A DNA stretch of 64,000 bases from assembly GCF_001483965.1 (NCBI RefSeq), contig NZ_CP010796.1, positions 496,001 through 560,000 of the forward strand, given 5' to 3'. The notes under the pieces are model-generated. The model was not told the origin of the DNA. It did no database searches and saw only the letters and a program-made list of their open reading frames with translations. A program made the position numbers and the translations under genes. The stretch is from Carnobacterium sp. CP1 (GTDB lineage Bacteria; Bacillota; Bacilli; Lactobacillales; Carnobacteriaceae). Shown here in pieces: positions 18,641 through 28,488 of this stretch; the stretch's first letter is position 1; each line of letters opens with the position of its first letter.

Positions 18641-20851
18641 ATGCCCAAAAATAAAAATTATACTGCACAAGAAGTAATTGCTCTGACAGTTACTTATATG
18701 AACAGCAGTCATGTGGCTTTTGTCAAAAAGGCGTGTGATTTTGCAACGATGGCGCACGAAGGCCAACTTCGCAAATCTGGAGAGCCTTATATTATACACC
18801 CTATTCAAGTGGCCGGTATCTTAGCTGAATTAAAAATGGATCCTGTTACCGTTGCAACTGGTTTTTTACATGATGTTGTTGAAGATACAGATATCACATT
18901 TGAAGACATTGCTAAAGAGTTCACACCTGAGGTTGCTATGTTAGTTGATGGCGTGACTAAATTAGGAAAAATCGAATTTAAATCTCATGAAGAACAGCAA
19001 GCGGAAAATCACCGTAAGATGTTATTAGCGATGGCTAAAGACATCCGAGTTATCATGGTGAAATTAGCTGACCGTTTGCATAATCTGAGGACATTAAAAT
19101 TTCATCGTCCTGATAAACAGAGACGCATTGCTAATGAAACATTGGAAATTTACGCTCCGTTAGCTCATCGTTTAGGAATCAATAAAGTAAAATGGGAACT
19201 TGAAGATACTTCTTTGCGTTATTTGAACCCGCAACAATATTATCGGATCGTTCACTTGATGAATTCCAAACGGGAGGAACGAGAAACGTATATTGCAAAT
19301 ACCATTACAAGAATCCAAGAGTCTGTTGATGAATTGAGTATTGATGCAGAAATTTACGGACGGCCTAAACACATTTATTCTATTTATCGCAAAATGCGCG
19401 ATCAAAAAAAACGATTTAACGAAATTTACGATTTGTTGGCTATTCGAGTCATTGTGGATTCAATCAAAGATTGCTATGCTGTGCTGGGTGCAGTCCATAC
19501 TCGATGGAAACCGATGCCTGGAAGGTTTAAAGATTACATTGCCATGCCAAAAGCCAACATGTATCAATCTATCCACACCACAGTGATCGGTCCTAACGGT
19601 CGTCCAGTTGAAGTTCAAATCCGTACAACTGAAATGCACCAAATAGCAGAGTACGGGGTCGCTGCTCATTGGGCTTACAAAGAAGGCATTACTAAAAAAC
19701 TTGAAAATGCAGACGTAAGCGAAAAACTGTCGTGGTTTAGCGACATCCTTGAATTACAAAGTGAAGCAAACGATGCTAGTGATTTCATGGAAAGCGTAAA
19801 AGAAGATATTCTTAGGGATAAGGTTTATGTGTTTACACCAAAAGGAGACGTTAGCGAATTACCATCTGGTGCCGGTCCATTGGACTTCGCCTATAATATC
19901 CATACAGAAATCGGGAATAAGACGATAGGCGCTAAAGTTAATGGGAAAATTGTTCCTTTAAATTATAAACTCAAAACAGGCGATATTATTGAGGTATTGA
20001 CTTCGCCAAATTCATACGGACCTAGTCGAGATTGGATCAATTTAGTTTCAACTAGTAAAGCTAAGAACAAGATCAAACGTTTCTTTAAATTACAAGACCG
20101 AGAAGTCAATGTTGTTAAAGGTCGAGATATGGTCGAAAAACAACTGCAGGAAATGAATTTTCCTCCAAAAGAGTTCCTGACTAAGCAGAATATAAAAATG
20201 CTCTTAGAACGTTTTAATTTCACTACGGAAGAAGATCTTTATGCTGCTGTTGGATTTGGCGAAGTGACCGCATTGGTTGTAGCAAATCGGCTAACTGAAA
20301 AAGAAAGACGAGCTCGTGAAAATGAAAAACGTGCTCAAGAAATTGATACAATTGAATTAAAAACGAAAAAAGAGCCTGAAAAAATAAAAATTCGCCATGA
20401 AGGTGGAATTGTCATTCAGGGTGTCGATAACTTGTTAGTGCGAATCAGCCGCTGTTGTAATCCTGTTCCAGGAGATCCCATTGTTGGGTATATTACTAAA
20501 GGGCGCGGCGTTTCTATTCATCGGGCAGATTGTCCGAATGTAAAATCAGCTAAAGATGCAGAAAATCGTTTGATTGATGTTGAATGGGAAGATACTTCTT
20601 CTCAAGGGCAAGAATACGATGCTGAATTACAAGTTGAAGGGTACAATCGCTCTGGTTTACTCAACGAAGTCCTGCAGGTCGTCAATACTATGACACGTAA
20701 TCTAAATAACGTTAATGGCCGTGTTGACCACAACCGTATGGCGACGATCACATTAACCGTTGGCATTCCCAATTTAAACCACTTAGAAAAAATTGTCGAT
20801 AAAATAAAAATGATTCCAGATGTCTATAGCGTCCGTAGAATAACATCTTAA
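18641..20851 (+). CDS. rel: Bifunctional (p)ppGpp synthetase/hydrolase Rel
   Basis: Rel makes and degrades the alarmone (p)ppGpp and runs the stringent response. Domains in order: HD hydrolase (H53, the H77-D78 pair in FLHDVVEDTD), the nucleotidyltransferase/synthetase domain (about 200-340), a TGS domain (about 395-455), a zinc-finger/helical region with SRCCNPVPGD near residue 605, and a C-terminal ACT domain. The intact HD motif argues for a bifunctional enzyme, not a synthetase-only RelA. At 736 aa it is full length. AAGGTG precedes the ATG. It stands before dtd, the order common in Firmicutes, but a terminator lies between them. Confidence 0.96.
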   Translation: MPKNKNYTAQEVIALTVTYMNSSHVAFVKKACDFATMAHEGQLRKSGEPYIIHPIQVAGILAELKMDPVTVATGFLHDVVEDTDITFEDIAKEFTPEVAMLVDGVTKLGKIEFKSHEEQQAENHRKMLLAMAKDIRVIMVKLADRLHNLRTLKFHRPDKQRRIANETLEIYAPLAHRLGINKVKWELEDTSLRYLNPQQYYRIVHLMNSKREERETYIANTITRIQESVDELSIDAEIYGRPKHIYSIYRKMRDQKKRFNEIYDLLAIRVIVDSIKDCYAVLGAVHTRWKPMPGRFKDYIAMPKANMYQSIHTTVIGPNGRPVEVQIRTTEMHQIAEYGVAAHWAYKEGITKKLENADVSEKLSWFSDILELQSEANDASDFMESVKEDILRDKVYVFTPKGDVSELPSGAGPLDFAYNIHTEIGNKTIGAKVNGKIVPLNYKLKTGDIIEVLTSPNSYGPSRDWINLVSTSKAKNKIKRFFKLQDREVNVVKGRDMVEKQLQEMNFPPKEFLTKQNIKMLLERFNFTTEEDLYAAVGFGEVTALVVANRLTEKERRARENEKRAQEIDTIELKTKKEPEKIKIRHEGGIVIQGVDNLLVRISRCCNPVPGDPIVGYITKGRGVSIHRADCPNVKSAKDAENRLIDVEWEDTSSQGQEYDAELQVEGYNRSGLLNEVLQVVNTMTRNLNNVNGRVDHNRMATITLTVGIPNLNHLEKIVDKIKMIPDVYSVRRITS

Positions 20852-20868
20852 CTAATGGACTAAAGAAT

Positions 20869-20904
20869 AAAAACAGGGGATGCGTTAAAATCTCCTGTTT
20901 TTTT
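20869..20904 (+). terminator. Terminator between rel and dtd
   Basis: AACAGGGGA pairs with TCTCCTGTT (one G-U pair) and runs into TTTTTT. It leaves only a short space before dtd, so dtd may rely on read-through. Confidence 0.75.
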
Positions 20905-20929
20905 AATACCTATTGAAAAGAGGATACTA

Positions 20930-21376
20930 ATGAGGCTTATTATTCAAAGAAGCAAACAAGCTCAAGTCAGCATCAATAATAAAATTAGCGGAGAAATAAC
21001 ACACGGTTTAGTTTTACTAGTGGGAATTGAAGCAGCTGATACACAAGAAGACGTTGATTATTTAGTCCGAAAAGTATGCAATATGCGTATTTTTTCAGAT
21101 GAAGCAGACAAAATGAATTTATCGGTTCAAGATGTCGGAGGAGAAATCTTATCTATTTCTCAATTCACATTACATGCGGACACAAAAAAAGGAAATCGAC
21201 CAAGTTTTACCCAAGCGGCAAAACCGGAAGCAGCTATTCCTTTATACGATTCTTTCAATAAAGGACTTGCGGCTAATGGTTTACGTGTGGAGACCGGAGA
21301 ATTTGGTGCCGATATGCAGGTCTCTCTCGTTAATGACGGACCGGTCACAATTAGTATTGACAGCAAAAATAAGTAA
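20930..21376 (+). CDS. dtd: D-aminoacyl-tRNA deacylase
   Basis: Dtd hydrolyses D-amino acids mischarged on tRNA. At 148 aa it has family length. The [19 protein letters not shown] segment (about 78-96) and the VNDGPVTIS segment near the C terminus, which form the chirality-checking pocket, are both present. AAGAGG precedes the ATG. It follows rel, as in many Firmicutes. Confidence 0.96.
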   Translation: MRLIIQRSKQAQVSINNKISGEITHGLVLLVGIEAADTQEDVDYLVRKVCNMRIFSDEADKMNLSVQDVGGEILSISQFTLHADTKKGNRPSFTQAAKPEAAIPLYDSFNKGLAANGLRVETGEFGADMQVSLVNDGPVTISIDSKNK

Positions 21377-21377
21377 A

Positions 21378-21426
21378 TAAACGCCTTCTCTATCAATTAA
21401 TAGGATAGAGAAGGCGTTTATTTTTA
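21378..21426. terminator. Bidirectional terminator between dtd and the amidase gene
   Basis: TAAACGCCTTCTCTATC (21378-21394) is perfectly complementary to 21404-21420, with T-rich flanks on both strands. It can serve the two convergent genes. Confidence 0.9.
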
Positions 21427-21428
21427 AT

Positions 21429-22751
21429 TTAAGGAGCAAAATAATGATCCAAAGCTTGGTAAATACTCTCAACAACGGATTGCCGGTAGGAGTCGGTATT
21501 GATTGTTGATCGATCAATATAATGGTTCAAATAGCCTAGTTCTAACAATACAGCCGGTCGTGTATTTTCACGAGTAACATAATAATCGCCAAAACGCACA
21601 CCATTATTTGGCAATGGGCCGTTTTGTTCAAGTTGAGCGTTGATTTGATTCGCTAAACCTTTGTCTTTTTCATGATAGTAATAGGTCGTCGTCCCGCTGA
21701 TCTCGTTTGGCGTTTCAGTTGAATCATAATGAATACTGATAAATACATCAGCAGCTGCTTGATTGCTAGTAACGACTCTTTGATTCAAACTGACTGATGT
21801 ATCTGAACTTCTCGTCAAGACAACGTTCGCGCCAGCCCTTTTCAAGCGTTCAGCCAGTAACTTAGCTGTTTTTAAAGTAGCTTCTTTTTCATTATAAGTT
21901 CCGCCGGGAGCGCCGGGATCTTCTCCTCCATGACCTGCATCGATCACAATCGTGGCTTCCGCTAAAGAGGTGATATTAGCCGTTGGAGCAGCAGTTTTAT
22001 CAGCTGATAAATCGACTACCCAGTTGGCGACATAACCTGTTTGTCCATCAGCCGCTTGGATTTGATACCAATCTCCTTCAGTACTCAGATAAGTAAAACT
22101 GTCGCCTTTTGAAGCCTTTATTACAACACTTTTATCAACAGAAGGACCGCTGCGGATATTGGTTCCGTCTGATCGGATAGTGATGGTCTCGATTGGTGCT
22201 TCTGAATTTGTTTTTGTTGCCACACTGCTAGGAGCAGTTTCTTTAGTGGGCGTCGTTACTTCAATCAATTCAGAACTTATCCAAGCAACTTGTCCATTGT
22301 ATTGAATTTGTGTCCAGCCGCCTTGTTGGAAGAGTACCGTTAATTCCGTTCCTTTCGCTACTGTTCCGATTATTTCAGCATTTGAATGGCCTTCGCTGCG
22401 GATATTCACTGGTTCTCCGGTCACTGTACCTATTTTGTTTGAAGCGGCACTTATTTCAGTATTTCCGATTAGCCAACTTGCTACCCAGCCGATTTGGTCA
22501 TTGCTCATTCGGATCTTGTACCATTCATTTTCTTCAGCGATAACATTTACTTTTTCGCCGCCAACGACCTGGGTCATAATATCATACGATAAACCAGGGC
22601 CTGTTCGGATATTTACGACGCTAGCGTCTACTTTAATGGTACTTTGGTTTGCCAATGCAACCGTTGCAAAAGTTGTTAAGCTTATAAAAATTAAGACAGC
22701 CAAAAAAGAAATAATTGTTTTTGGTTGTTTCGGCATGAGGATTTTTTCCAT
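21429..22751 (-). CDS. Secreted N-acetylmuramoyl-L-alanine amidase with three SH3b domains
   Basis: This predicted cell-wall hydrolase cleaves between muramic acid and the stem peptide. Layout: signal peptide (about 1-35, hydrophobic core ending TVALA), three bacterial SH3 repeats with (V)NIRSGPS-type motifs (about 40-95, 105-160, 185-245), then an Amidase_3 domain (about 270-435). Zinc and catalytic residues are visible in IDAGHGGEDPG, the NEKEATL glutamate, FISIHYDS and LLELGYLNH. The start is uncertain. I prefer ATG at 22751 (440 aa), because the predicted transcription start near 22807 leaves room for a ribosome site there; the ATG at 22799 would be nearly leaderless. Confidence 0.88.
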   Translation of the reverse strand: MEKILMPKQPKTIISFLAVLIFISLTTFATVALANQSTIKVDASVVNIRTGPGLSYDIMTQVVGGEKVNVIAEENEWYKIRMSNDQIGWVASWLIGNTEISAASNKIGTVTGEPVNIRSEGHSNAEIIGTVAKGTELTVLFQQGGWTQIQYNGQVAWISSELIEVTTPTKETAPSSVATKTNSEAPIETITIRSDGTNIRSGPSVDKSVVIKASKGDSFTYLSTEGDWYQIQAADGQTGYVANWVVDLSADKTAAPTANITSLAEATIVIDAGHGGEDPGAPGGTYNEKEATLKTAKLLAERLKRAGANVVLTRSSDTSVSLNQRVVTSNQAAADVFISIHYDSTETPNEISGTTTYYYHEKDKGLANQINAQLEQNGPLPNNGVRFGDYYVTRENTRPAVLLELGYLNHYIDRSTINTDSYRQSVVESIYQALDHYFAP

Positions 22752-22813
22752 CGATTCACTCACTACTTTCCCATTGAAAAATAAGTTCATTACGTTCATT
22801 TATGTACTTTCTA

Positions 22814-22843
22814 AGTATAGCAATGAATAGGCATGTTATGCAA
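22814..22843 (-). promoter_or_regulatory. Amidase promoter
   Basis: On the minus strand: TTGCAT, 18 bases, TATACT, with the -10 box at 22814-22819. Confidence 0.6.
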
Positions 22844-22906
22844 TCAATTAGTGAACGATTACATAAAAAATCTATAAACCAGCTTTAACGATTTCCTTGG
22901 CTAAGC

Positions 22907-22935
22907 TTGACAAGTCTAGTCCTTTCTTGTAATCT
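22907..22935 (+). promoter_or_regulatory. hisS-aspS promoter
   Basis: Perfect TTGACA (22907-22912), 17 bases, TAATCT (22930-22935), just before the T-box leader. Confidence 0.75.
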
Positions 22936-22941
22936 AATACT

Positions 22942-23194
22942 ATTCAAACAAAAAAAGATATCCGTTGAAAGAGACAGTAAGCTTTGATAAACGAGCAGAA
23001 AGAAAGAATCGCCTTGGCTGAAAGTGATTCCCGTTAAGAAGTCTGAAGGACACTCTGGAGGAATAGCAGTGCAAAGCTGCTACGTTACGAGCGTTAATCG
23101 TTGAGGAAAGCCATGGCTTTCAAATAAAGGTGGTACCACGAGGAAAACAATAACTCGTCCTTATTCTATGATGGAATAAGGACGCTTTTTTTTT
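22942..23194 (+). promoter_or_regulatory. T-box leader of hisS-aspS (Asp specifier, His codon overlapping)
   Basis: T-box RNAs sense uncharged tRNA and switch between antiterminator and terminator. The T-box sequence AAGGTGGTACCACG is at about 23127-23140, and the terminator follows (CGTCCTTATTC / GAATAAGGACG, 23156-23184, then a T-run). Aligned with the glycine leader in this window (GAAA-GGC-A), the specifier here reads GAAG-GAC-A, so the codon is GAC (Asp) at 23049-23051. The next bases make CAC (His) at 23051-23053. The acceptor-pairing bulge TGGT (23131-23134) would pair better with a G discriminator (tRNA-Asp) than with C (tRNA-His). Confidence 0.93.
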
Positions 23195-23242
23195 GCCCTC
23201 ATTCAAAATATAAGCAATTAGATACGAAGGAGTGTTGATATA

Positions 23243-24574
23243 ATGGCAATTCAAATTCAAAGACCAAAAGGAACCGCTGATCTCTTACCAGATGAATCAT
23301 CAAAATGGCAATATGTAGAAGAAACTGCAAAGATGATTTTAGGAGATTACCAATTTCATGAAATTCGGACACCCATTTTTGAAAGTTATGATTTGTTTTC
23401 TCGTGGTGTAGGGGAAACCAGTGATATTGTTTCAAAAGAAATGTACGATTTTAAAGACAAAGGCAATCGGCATATGTCGCTTCGACCAGAAGGAACTGCA
23501 CCAGTCGTTCGCGCTTTCGTTGAGAATAAATTATTTGGACCGGAATATGCGAAACCATATAAAGTGTATTACATGGGACCGATGTTCCGTTATGAACGTC
23601 CACAAGGAGGACGGATGCGTCAATTCCATCAACTAGGAGTAGAAGTTTTTGGAAGTACTAATCCTGCTATTGATGTGGAGTCGATGGCTTTAGCTATGGA
23701 TTTATTTAAAGAATTTGGTTTAGAACATTTAACATTAGTGATTAATTCATTAGGAGACAAAGAAAGCCGGACTGCTTATCGTGAAGCACTGATAGCTTAT
23801 CTTGAACCTCATTTTGCTGACTTAAGCGAAGATTCTCAAGTACGTTTGCACAAAAACCCTCTGCGTGTCTTAGACAGCAAAAACAAAAAAGATCAAGAAA
23901 TCGTTAAGGACGCTCCTTCGATTTTAGACTATTTAAGCGATGATTCGAAGAGCCACTTTGAATCGGTTAAAGAAATGTTAGAAGTACTTGATATTCCTTA
24001 TAAAATTGACAGCAACATGGTAAGGGGATTAGATTATTACAACCATACCATTTTTGAAATCATGAGTGATGCACCGGGGTTTGGAGCCATCACTACGATT
24101 TGTGCTGGCGGCCGCTACGATGGTCTAGTCGAAGAAATCGGAGGACCAGCTACTCCAGGGTTTGGTTTTGCTCTTGGATTGGAACGTTTGATGATGACAT
24201 TAGCAGCAGAAAACATTGATATTCCTGACTTGCACGAAGTTGATGTTTACGTTGTCGGTTTAGGAGAAACAACAAATATCGAAACGTTAAAATTGGTTCA
24301 AGCCATTCGCTCAGCTGGTTTATCTGCTGAACGCGATTATTCCAATCGCAAAGCAAAAGCTCAATTTAAAACAGCAGCTAAATTAAAAGCTAAAGTTGTG
24401 ATTACGTTAGGCGAAGACGAACTTGAAAAAGGCGAATTGAACTTTAAAGTTATGAAAAATGGAAAAGAATCTAAAGTAAGTTTGAAAGAAGCTTACAAAG
24501 ATTTCGAAAAATTATTCAATTTAAAAACTGCTGATATGACAGCGTATAATGATTTTTTCAGTAAAGAAGACTAA
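23243..24574 (+). CDS. hisS: Histidyl-tRNA synthetase
   Basis: A class II synthetase that charges tRNA-His. Motif 2 ([21 protein letters not shown] region, about 110-130), the histidine-specific [14 protein letters not shown] segment (about 258-271), motif 3 [11 protein letters not shown] and the C-terminal anticodon-binding domain are all present. At 443 aa it is slightly longer than some homologues, with the extra at the C terminus. AAGGAG precedes the ATG. It is the first gene after the T-box and is cotranscribed with aspS 29 bases on. Confidence 0.97.
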   Translation: MAIQIQRPKGTADLLPDESSKWQYVEETAKMILGDYQFHEIRTPIFESYDLFSRGVGETSDIVSKEMYDFKDKGNRHMSLRPEGTAPVVRAFVENKLFGPEYAKPYKVYYMGPMFRYERPQGGRMRQFHQLGVEVFGSTNPAIDVESMALAMDLFKEFGLEHLTLVINSLGDKESRTAYREALIAYLEPHFADLSEDSQVRLHKNPLRVLDSKNKKDQEIVKDAPSILDYLSDDSKSHFESVKEMLEVLDIPYKIDSNMVRGLDYYNHTIFEIMSDAPGFGAITTICAGGRYDGLVEEIGGPATPGFGFALGLERLMMTLAAENIDIPDLHEVDVYVVGLGETTNIETLKLVQAIRSAGLSAERDYSNRKAKAQFKTAAKLKAKVVITLGEDELEKGELNFKVMKNGKESKVSLKEAYKDFEKLFNLKTADMTAYNDFFSKED

Positions 24575-24603
24575 CAGAATGATAAAATAGGGAGTGGTAG
24601 TGA

Positions 24604-26373
24604 ATGGCTAAACGTACAGAATATTGCGGGAAAGTGTCAAAAGATTTATTAGGTCTTGAAGTAACTCTAAAGGGTTGGGTCCAAAAAAGACGTGATTTAG
24701 GTGATTTGATTTTTGTTGATTTACGCGACCGCGAAGGCATCGTCCAAATCGTTTTTAATCCGACTTTTTCAAAAGAAGCTTTAGCGATAGCTGAAACTAT
24801 CCGGAATGAATACGTCATTGAAGTTAAAGGAACCGTTGTTGAACGTGATCAGAAAGTAATCAATAAAAATATTTCAACGGGGGATATAGAAGTAGAAGTG
24901 GCTGAAATAAAAGTTCTAAATAAATCTAAGACAACTCCTTTTTACATTGAAGATGGAGTTGCCGTTGCGGATGAAAAAAGATTAGAATACCGCTATTTAG
25001 ATCTGCGTCGTCCAGAAATGACACAAAATCTTATTTTGCGTCACAAAATGACCCAATCGATTCGTCATTATTTAGATAACAATGGATTTATTGACACCGA
25101 AACGCCTTATTTAACGAAATCTACTCCTGAAGGTGCACGTGACTACTTAGTCCCTTCCCGTGTACAACCTGGACACTTCTACGCGTTGCCTCAATCGCCT
25201 CAGTTATTTAAACAATTACTGATGGGAGCTGGGTTTGACCGTTATTATCAAATTGTCCGTTGTTTCAGAGACGAAGATCTGCGTGGCGACCGTCAGCCGG
25301 AATTCACACAAATCGATATTGAAACCAGCTTCTTAGAACCTGAAGAAATTCAGGACTTTACAGAAGAATTGTTAGCGAAAGTTCTGAAAGATACCAAAGG
25401 CGTTGAATTAAAACGACCATTTCCGCGAATGGGATACGATGAAGCAATGAATCGTTTTGGCAGTGACAAACCGGACATCCGTTTTGGATTGGAATTGGTT
25501 CAAATGAGCGATTTGGTTAAAGATTCTTCTTTCAAAGTATTTAGCGATGCTGTTGCCAATGGCGGTGAAGTTAAAGCGATCAATGTTAAAGGAGCTGCTA
25601 GCCGTTATTCACGGAAAAATATTGATGCGCTAGGCGAATTTGCAGCTATCTATGGAGCCAAGGGGCTAGCTTGGCTGAAAGTTGAAGAAGAGGGCTTAAA
25701 AGGGCCAATTGCTAAGTTTTTCAATGAAGATGCTGAATCTGTGATTGAGCGTATGGAAGCTGAAGCAGGGGACTTGTTATTATTTGTAGCCGATAAAAAA
25801 TCGGTTGTGGCTGATGCATTAGGTGCGCTTCGTTCTAAGTTAGGAAAAGAATTAGAATTGATCGACGAAAGTTCTTATGCTTTCTTGTGGATCGTCGACT
25901 GGCCTTTACTAGAGTATGATGATGAATCTGAACGCTTTACAGCTGCGCATCATCCTTTCACTATGCCGAAAGAATCGGATCTTGATTTATTGGAAACTGA
26001 ACCACAAAACGTTTATGCACAAGCTTATGACATTGTTTTGAACGGGTATGAGTTGGGCGGCGGTTCTATTCGAATCCATAATCGCGAAATACAAGAAAAA
26101 ATGTTTGCTGCATTAGGTTTTTCAAAAGAAGAGGCCGAAGCCCAATTTGGTTTCCTATTGGATGCATTGGAATATGGTTTCCCGCCACACGGTGGAATTG
26201 CTTTAGGTTTAGACCGCTTTGCTATGTTATTAGCGGGTGAAGAAAATATTCGCGAGGTTATTGCCTTTCCTAAAAATGGACGAGCAAGTGATCCATTGAC
26301 AAAAGCTCCTAGCTTAGTCAGCGATGCTCAGCTAGCTGAGTTGTCTATTCATACGACAGCTACTGAGAAATAA
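24604..26373 (+). CDS. aspS: Aspartyl-tRNA synthetase
   Basis: A class II synthetase that charges tRNA-Asp. The 589-aa protein has the N-terminal OB-fold anticodon domain (about 1-105), motif 2 around [16 protein letters not shown] (about 217-232), the bacterial GAD insertion (about 290-420) and motif 3 [13 protein letters not shown] near 530. The GAD domain marks the bacterial-type enzyme. GGGAGTG precedes the ATG. Its position behind hisS explains why the shared T-box may read tRNA-Asp. Confidence 0.97.
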   Translation: MAKRTEYCGKVSKDLLGLEVTLKGWVQKRRDLGDLIFVDLRDREGIVQIVFNPTFSKEALAIAETIRNEYVIEVKGTVVERDQKVINKNISTGDIEVEVAEIKVLNKSKTTPFYIEDGVAVADEKRLEYRYLDLRRPEMTQNLILRHKMTQSIRHYLDNNGFIDTETPYLTKSTPEGARDYLVPSRVQPGHFYALPQSPQLFKQLLMGAGFDRYYQIVRCFRDEDLRGDRQPEFTQIDIETSFLEPEEIQDFTEELLAKVLKDTKGVELKRPFPRMGYDEAMNRFGSDKPDIRFGLELVQMSDLVKDSSFKVFSDAVANGGEVKAINVKGAASRYSRKNIDALGEFAAIYGAKGLAWLKVEEEGLKGPIAKFFNEDAESVIERMEAEAGDLLLFVADKKSVVADALGALRSKLGKELELIDESSYAFLWIVDWPLLEYDDESERFTAAHHPFTMPKESDLDLLETEPQNVYAQAYDIVLNGYELGGGSIRIHNREIQEKMFAALGFSKEEAEAQFGFLLDALEYGFPPHGGIALGLDRFAMLLAGEENIREVIAFPKNGRASDPLTKAPSLVSDAQLAELSIHTTATEK

Positions 26374-26384
26374 ATGATACAACC

Positions 26385-26414
26385 AAAAACGTGAGAGTTT
26401 TCTCACGTTTTTTT
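26385..26414 (+). terminator. hisS-aspS terminator
   Basis: AACGTGAGA pairs with TCTCACGTT around a 4-base loop, followed by a T-run. Confidence 0.92.
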
Positions 26415-26513
26415 GTCTATGCAGCCTTTATAATCAGTAAATATAAAATTTCGCTTGTAATGTAACTCAAACTTTGCCAAAATAATAGAGAACCGATAGG
26501 AGGAGGAAGAGCA

Positions 26514-27551
26514 ATGACAACTAAAAGATGGACAGCCATCGGGCTAGCGGTAGGGCTTTTTGTATTATCTTTTTTAATTGATGGATTAGTGACTAAAGTG
26601 AACCAATCCGATGAGACACAAAACCTGATAGGAGACGCAACAACCATGTTGTTTGGCGATTCTGGATTAACGGAAACGATCGTCTCTAGTGGCGATGAAA
26701 CAAAACGGATCGCACTTTTATCAGTGGATGGCACGATTTTAGCTGGCCAGACAGAAAGTTTATTTAATTCAGCCGGTTACAACCATGAGTTCTTTATGGA
26801 ACAATTGGAAGCGGTCAAACAAGACGATTCGATCAAAGCTATTTTATTATCTGTTAATTCTCCAGGTGGCGGAACTTACGAAAGCGCTCAAATAAAAGAT
26901 AAGCTGCTCGAATTAAAAGAGAGTACCGATAAACCGCTATATGTTTCGATGGGAAATCTTGCTGCAAGCGGCGGGTACTATATTGCTGCACCAGCAGACA
27001 AAATTTTTGCTTCCGAAGAAACGTTGACCGGGTCAATAGGCGTTATTATGTCTAGTACCAATTTAAGCGATCTTTATGAAAAAGTAGGGATTGAAGATAC
27101 AACGATCAAAAGCGGACAATTTAAAGATATTGGTTCTTCAGTTCGGCCAATGACAGAAGCAGATCAAGATATTTTACAAAAAATGGTTGACGACTCTTAT
27201 GAGCGGTTTGTGACAGTTGTTGCAGATGGGCGCGGTATGGAAAAAAATCAAGTTCGCGAATTAGCTGACGGACGAATTTATGACGGTGCTCAAGCTTTGG
27301 CTGTGGGATTAGTCGACCAATTGGGTTACCAAGAAGATGCTTTAACAGCTTTACAAAAAGACTTTCAGCTTACAGATGCAGAAATCATTCAGTATGCTGC
27401 AGGAAGTATGCCGTTCAGTTCATTGTTGTATTCAAAAGCCAGTCAATTGCTAGCACCTGAAAAAACGTCAATGGCTGCTCTGGAACAAATAGCTACACAA
27501 TTCGGAACCTCTGCATCGCCTAAAATGATGTATTTATACGGAGGTGAGTAA
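26514..27551 (+). CDS. sppA: Signal peptide peptidase SppA
   Basis: SppA is a membrane-bound serine protease that degrades leftover signal peptides. One N-terminal transmembrane segment (about 8-24) precedes a catalytic domain with the nucleophile S152 (AASGGYYIAA) and the general base K204 (SGQFKDIGS), the Ser-Lys pair of the family; LSVNSPGGG (112-120) is also conserved. At 345 aa it has the length of the short Gram-positive form. AGGAGGAAG precedes the ATG. The next gene begins two bases after its stop and uses a ribosome site inside sppA. Confidence 0.94.
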   Translation: MTTKRWTAIGLAVGLFVLSFLIDGLVTKVNQSDETQNLIGDATTMLFGDSGLTETIVSSGDETKRIALLSVDGTILAGQTESLFNSAGYNHEFFMEQLEAVKQDDSIKAILLSVNSPGGGTYESAQIKDKLLELKESTDKPLYVSMGNLAASGGYYIAAPADKIFASEETLTGSIGVIMSSTNLSDLYEKVGIEDTTIKSGQFKDIGSSVRPMTEADQDILQKMVDDSYERFVTVVADGRGMEKNQVRELADGRIYDGAQALAVGLVDQLGYQEDALTALQKDFQLTDAEIIQYAAGSMPFSSLLYSKASQLLAPEKTSMAALEQIATQFGTSASPKMMYLYGGE

Positions 27552-27553
27552 TA

Positions 27554-28393
27554 ATGGCTAAATCGACTGAGAACGAAAAAGGCGATACTAAAGAACTGGA
27601 TTTAACAGCATTAAAAAAAGCTCTAGCAAAAGAAGAAGCTGAGCTTAAACGCACCAAACGATTAAAGCAGCTTGAACAAGAAAGAAAGCTGAATGAGCAA
27701 GAAAAAGCAGCATCAGCTCCTATCGATAGAGAGGATGATTCCCTACTGTTATTCAATACAAGTACTCATTCAGATAAAACGACTCAAGCTGCTGTAGAGT
27801 CTCCAGAAGGCAAGCCTCGAACGCCTGAAGAACTACGGGAAGCACGGCGAAGATACTGGAAAGAGAAACAAAAACAAGAACAGTTAGAAAAAACACCGTA
27901 CCATCATTATCCAATCTTATTTTATACCGGTTTTTGGTTGCGTTTATTCGCCTATAGTATTGATCTACTTGTGATTGGCAGTCTTAATCGTTTGATAGTG
28001 CACCCTGTTTTCACAAGTGCACGTTTACCTGTTTATACTGAAGCTTTTTCAGCTTTCTCATTGAGTAAACTCTTCGTTTTCTTGCTGTATTTTATTTTAA
28101 TGACAAAACTAACCAATGGACAAACTATTGGGAAAATGATTTTCGGTTTACGTGTTGTTTGTTTTAAAGAAGAAAAACTTAGCTGGCAAACTGTATTGAT
28201 ACGTGAAGGGTTCGGACGTTACATTTTAAAATCCATGAGTATTTTGTACTTAGTCGTGCTTTTTACAGAACGAAAACAGCAAGTAGCTGATTTATTAAGC
28301 GATACTTCTGTTGTCTCTGAAAACCTTTTGCAAGCGAAACAATGGGGTCAATCTAGCTCGTCTCATCCCTCGCTAACCTCTTTTAGTTCATAA
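27554..28393 (+). CDS. RDD-family membrane protein with long charged N-terminal region
   Basis: The first ~110 residues are highly charged and probably coiled-coil (repeats of Lys/Glu/Ala/Leu). The C-terminal half is an RDD domain with about three membrane segments (roughly 125-147, 172-190, 228-245) and the conserved arginine and aspartates (RLFAYSIDLLV, NGQTIGKMIFGLRVV). The family has no single known function; some members are linked to ion homeostasis or envelope stress. It is translationally close to sppA (GGAGGTGAG lies within the end of sppA), suggesting a joint role in membrane quality control. Confidence 0.85.
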   Translation: MAKSTENEKGDTKELDLTALKKALAKEEAELKRTKRLKQLEQERKLNEQEKAASAPIDREDDSLLLFNTSTHSDKTTQAAVESPEGKPRTPEELREARRRYWKEKQKQEQLEKTPYHHYPILFYTGFWLRLFAYSIDLLVIGSLNRLIVHPVFTSARLPVYTEAFSAFSLSKLFVFLLYFILMTKLTNGQTIGKMIFGLRVVCFKEEKLSWQTVLIREGFGRYILKSMSILYLVVLFTERKQQVADLLSDTSVVSENLLQAKQWGQSSSSHPSLTSFSS

Positions 28394-28419
28394 AGAGGCC
28401 GAGCTAATGATTTTTCCGT

Positions 28420-28448
28420 TTGTTCTTTTTAATAAACTACCTTACAAT
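28420..28448 (+). promoter_or_regulatory. nfo promoter
   Basis: TTGTTC (28420-28425), 17 bases, TACAAT (28443-28448). Confidence 0.6.
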
Positions 28449-28488
28449 GGAAAAGAAGAACGAGTAAAAGGATTGGGGATAATTTATT

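Noticed and set aside
22752-22799. ATG 22799 as the start of the amidase
   Set aside because: The predicted transcript would start only about eight bases before it, leaving no room for a ribosome site; kept only as an alternative.
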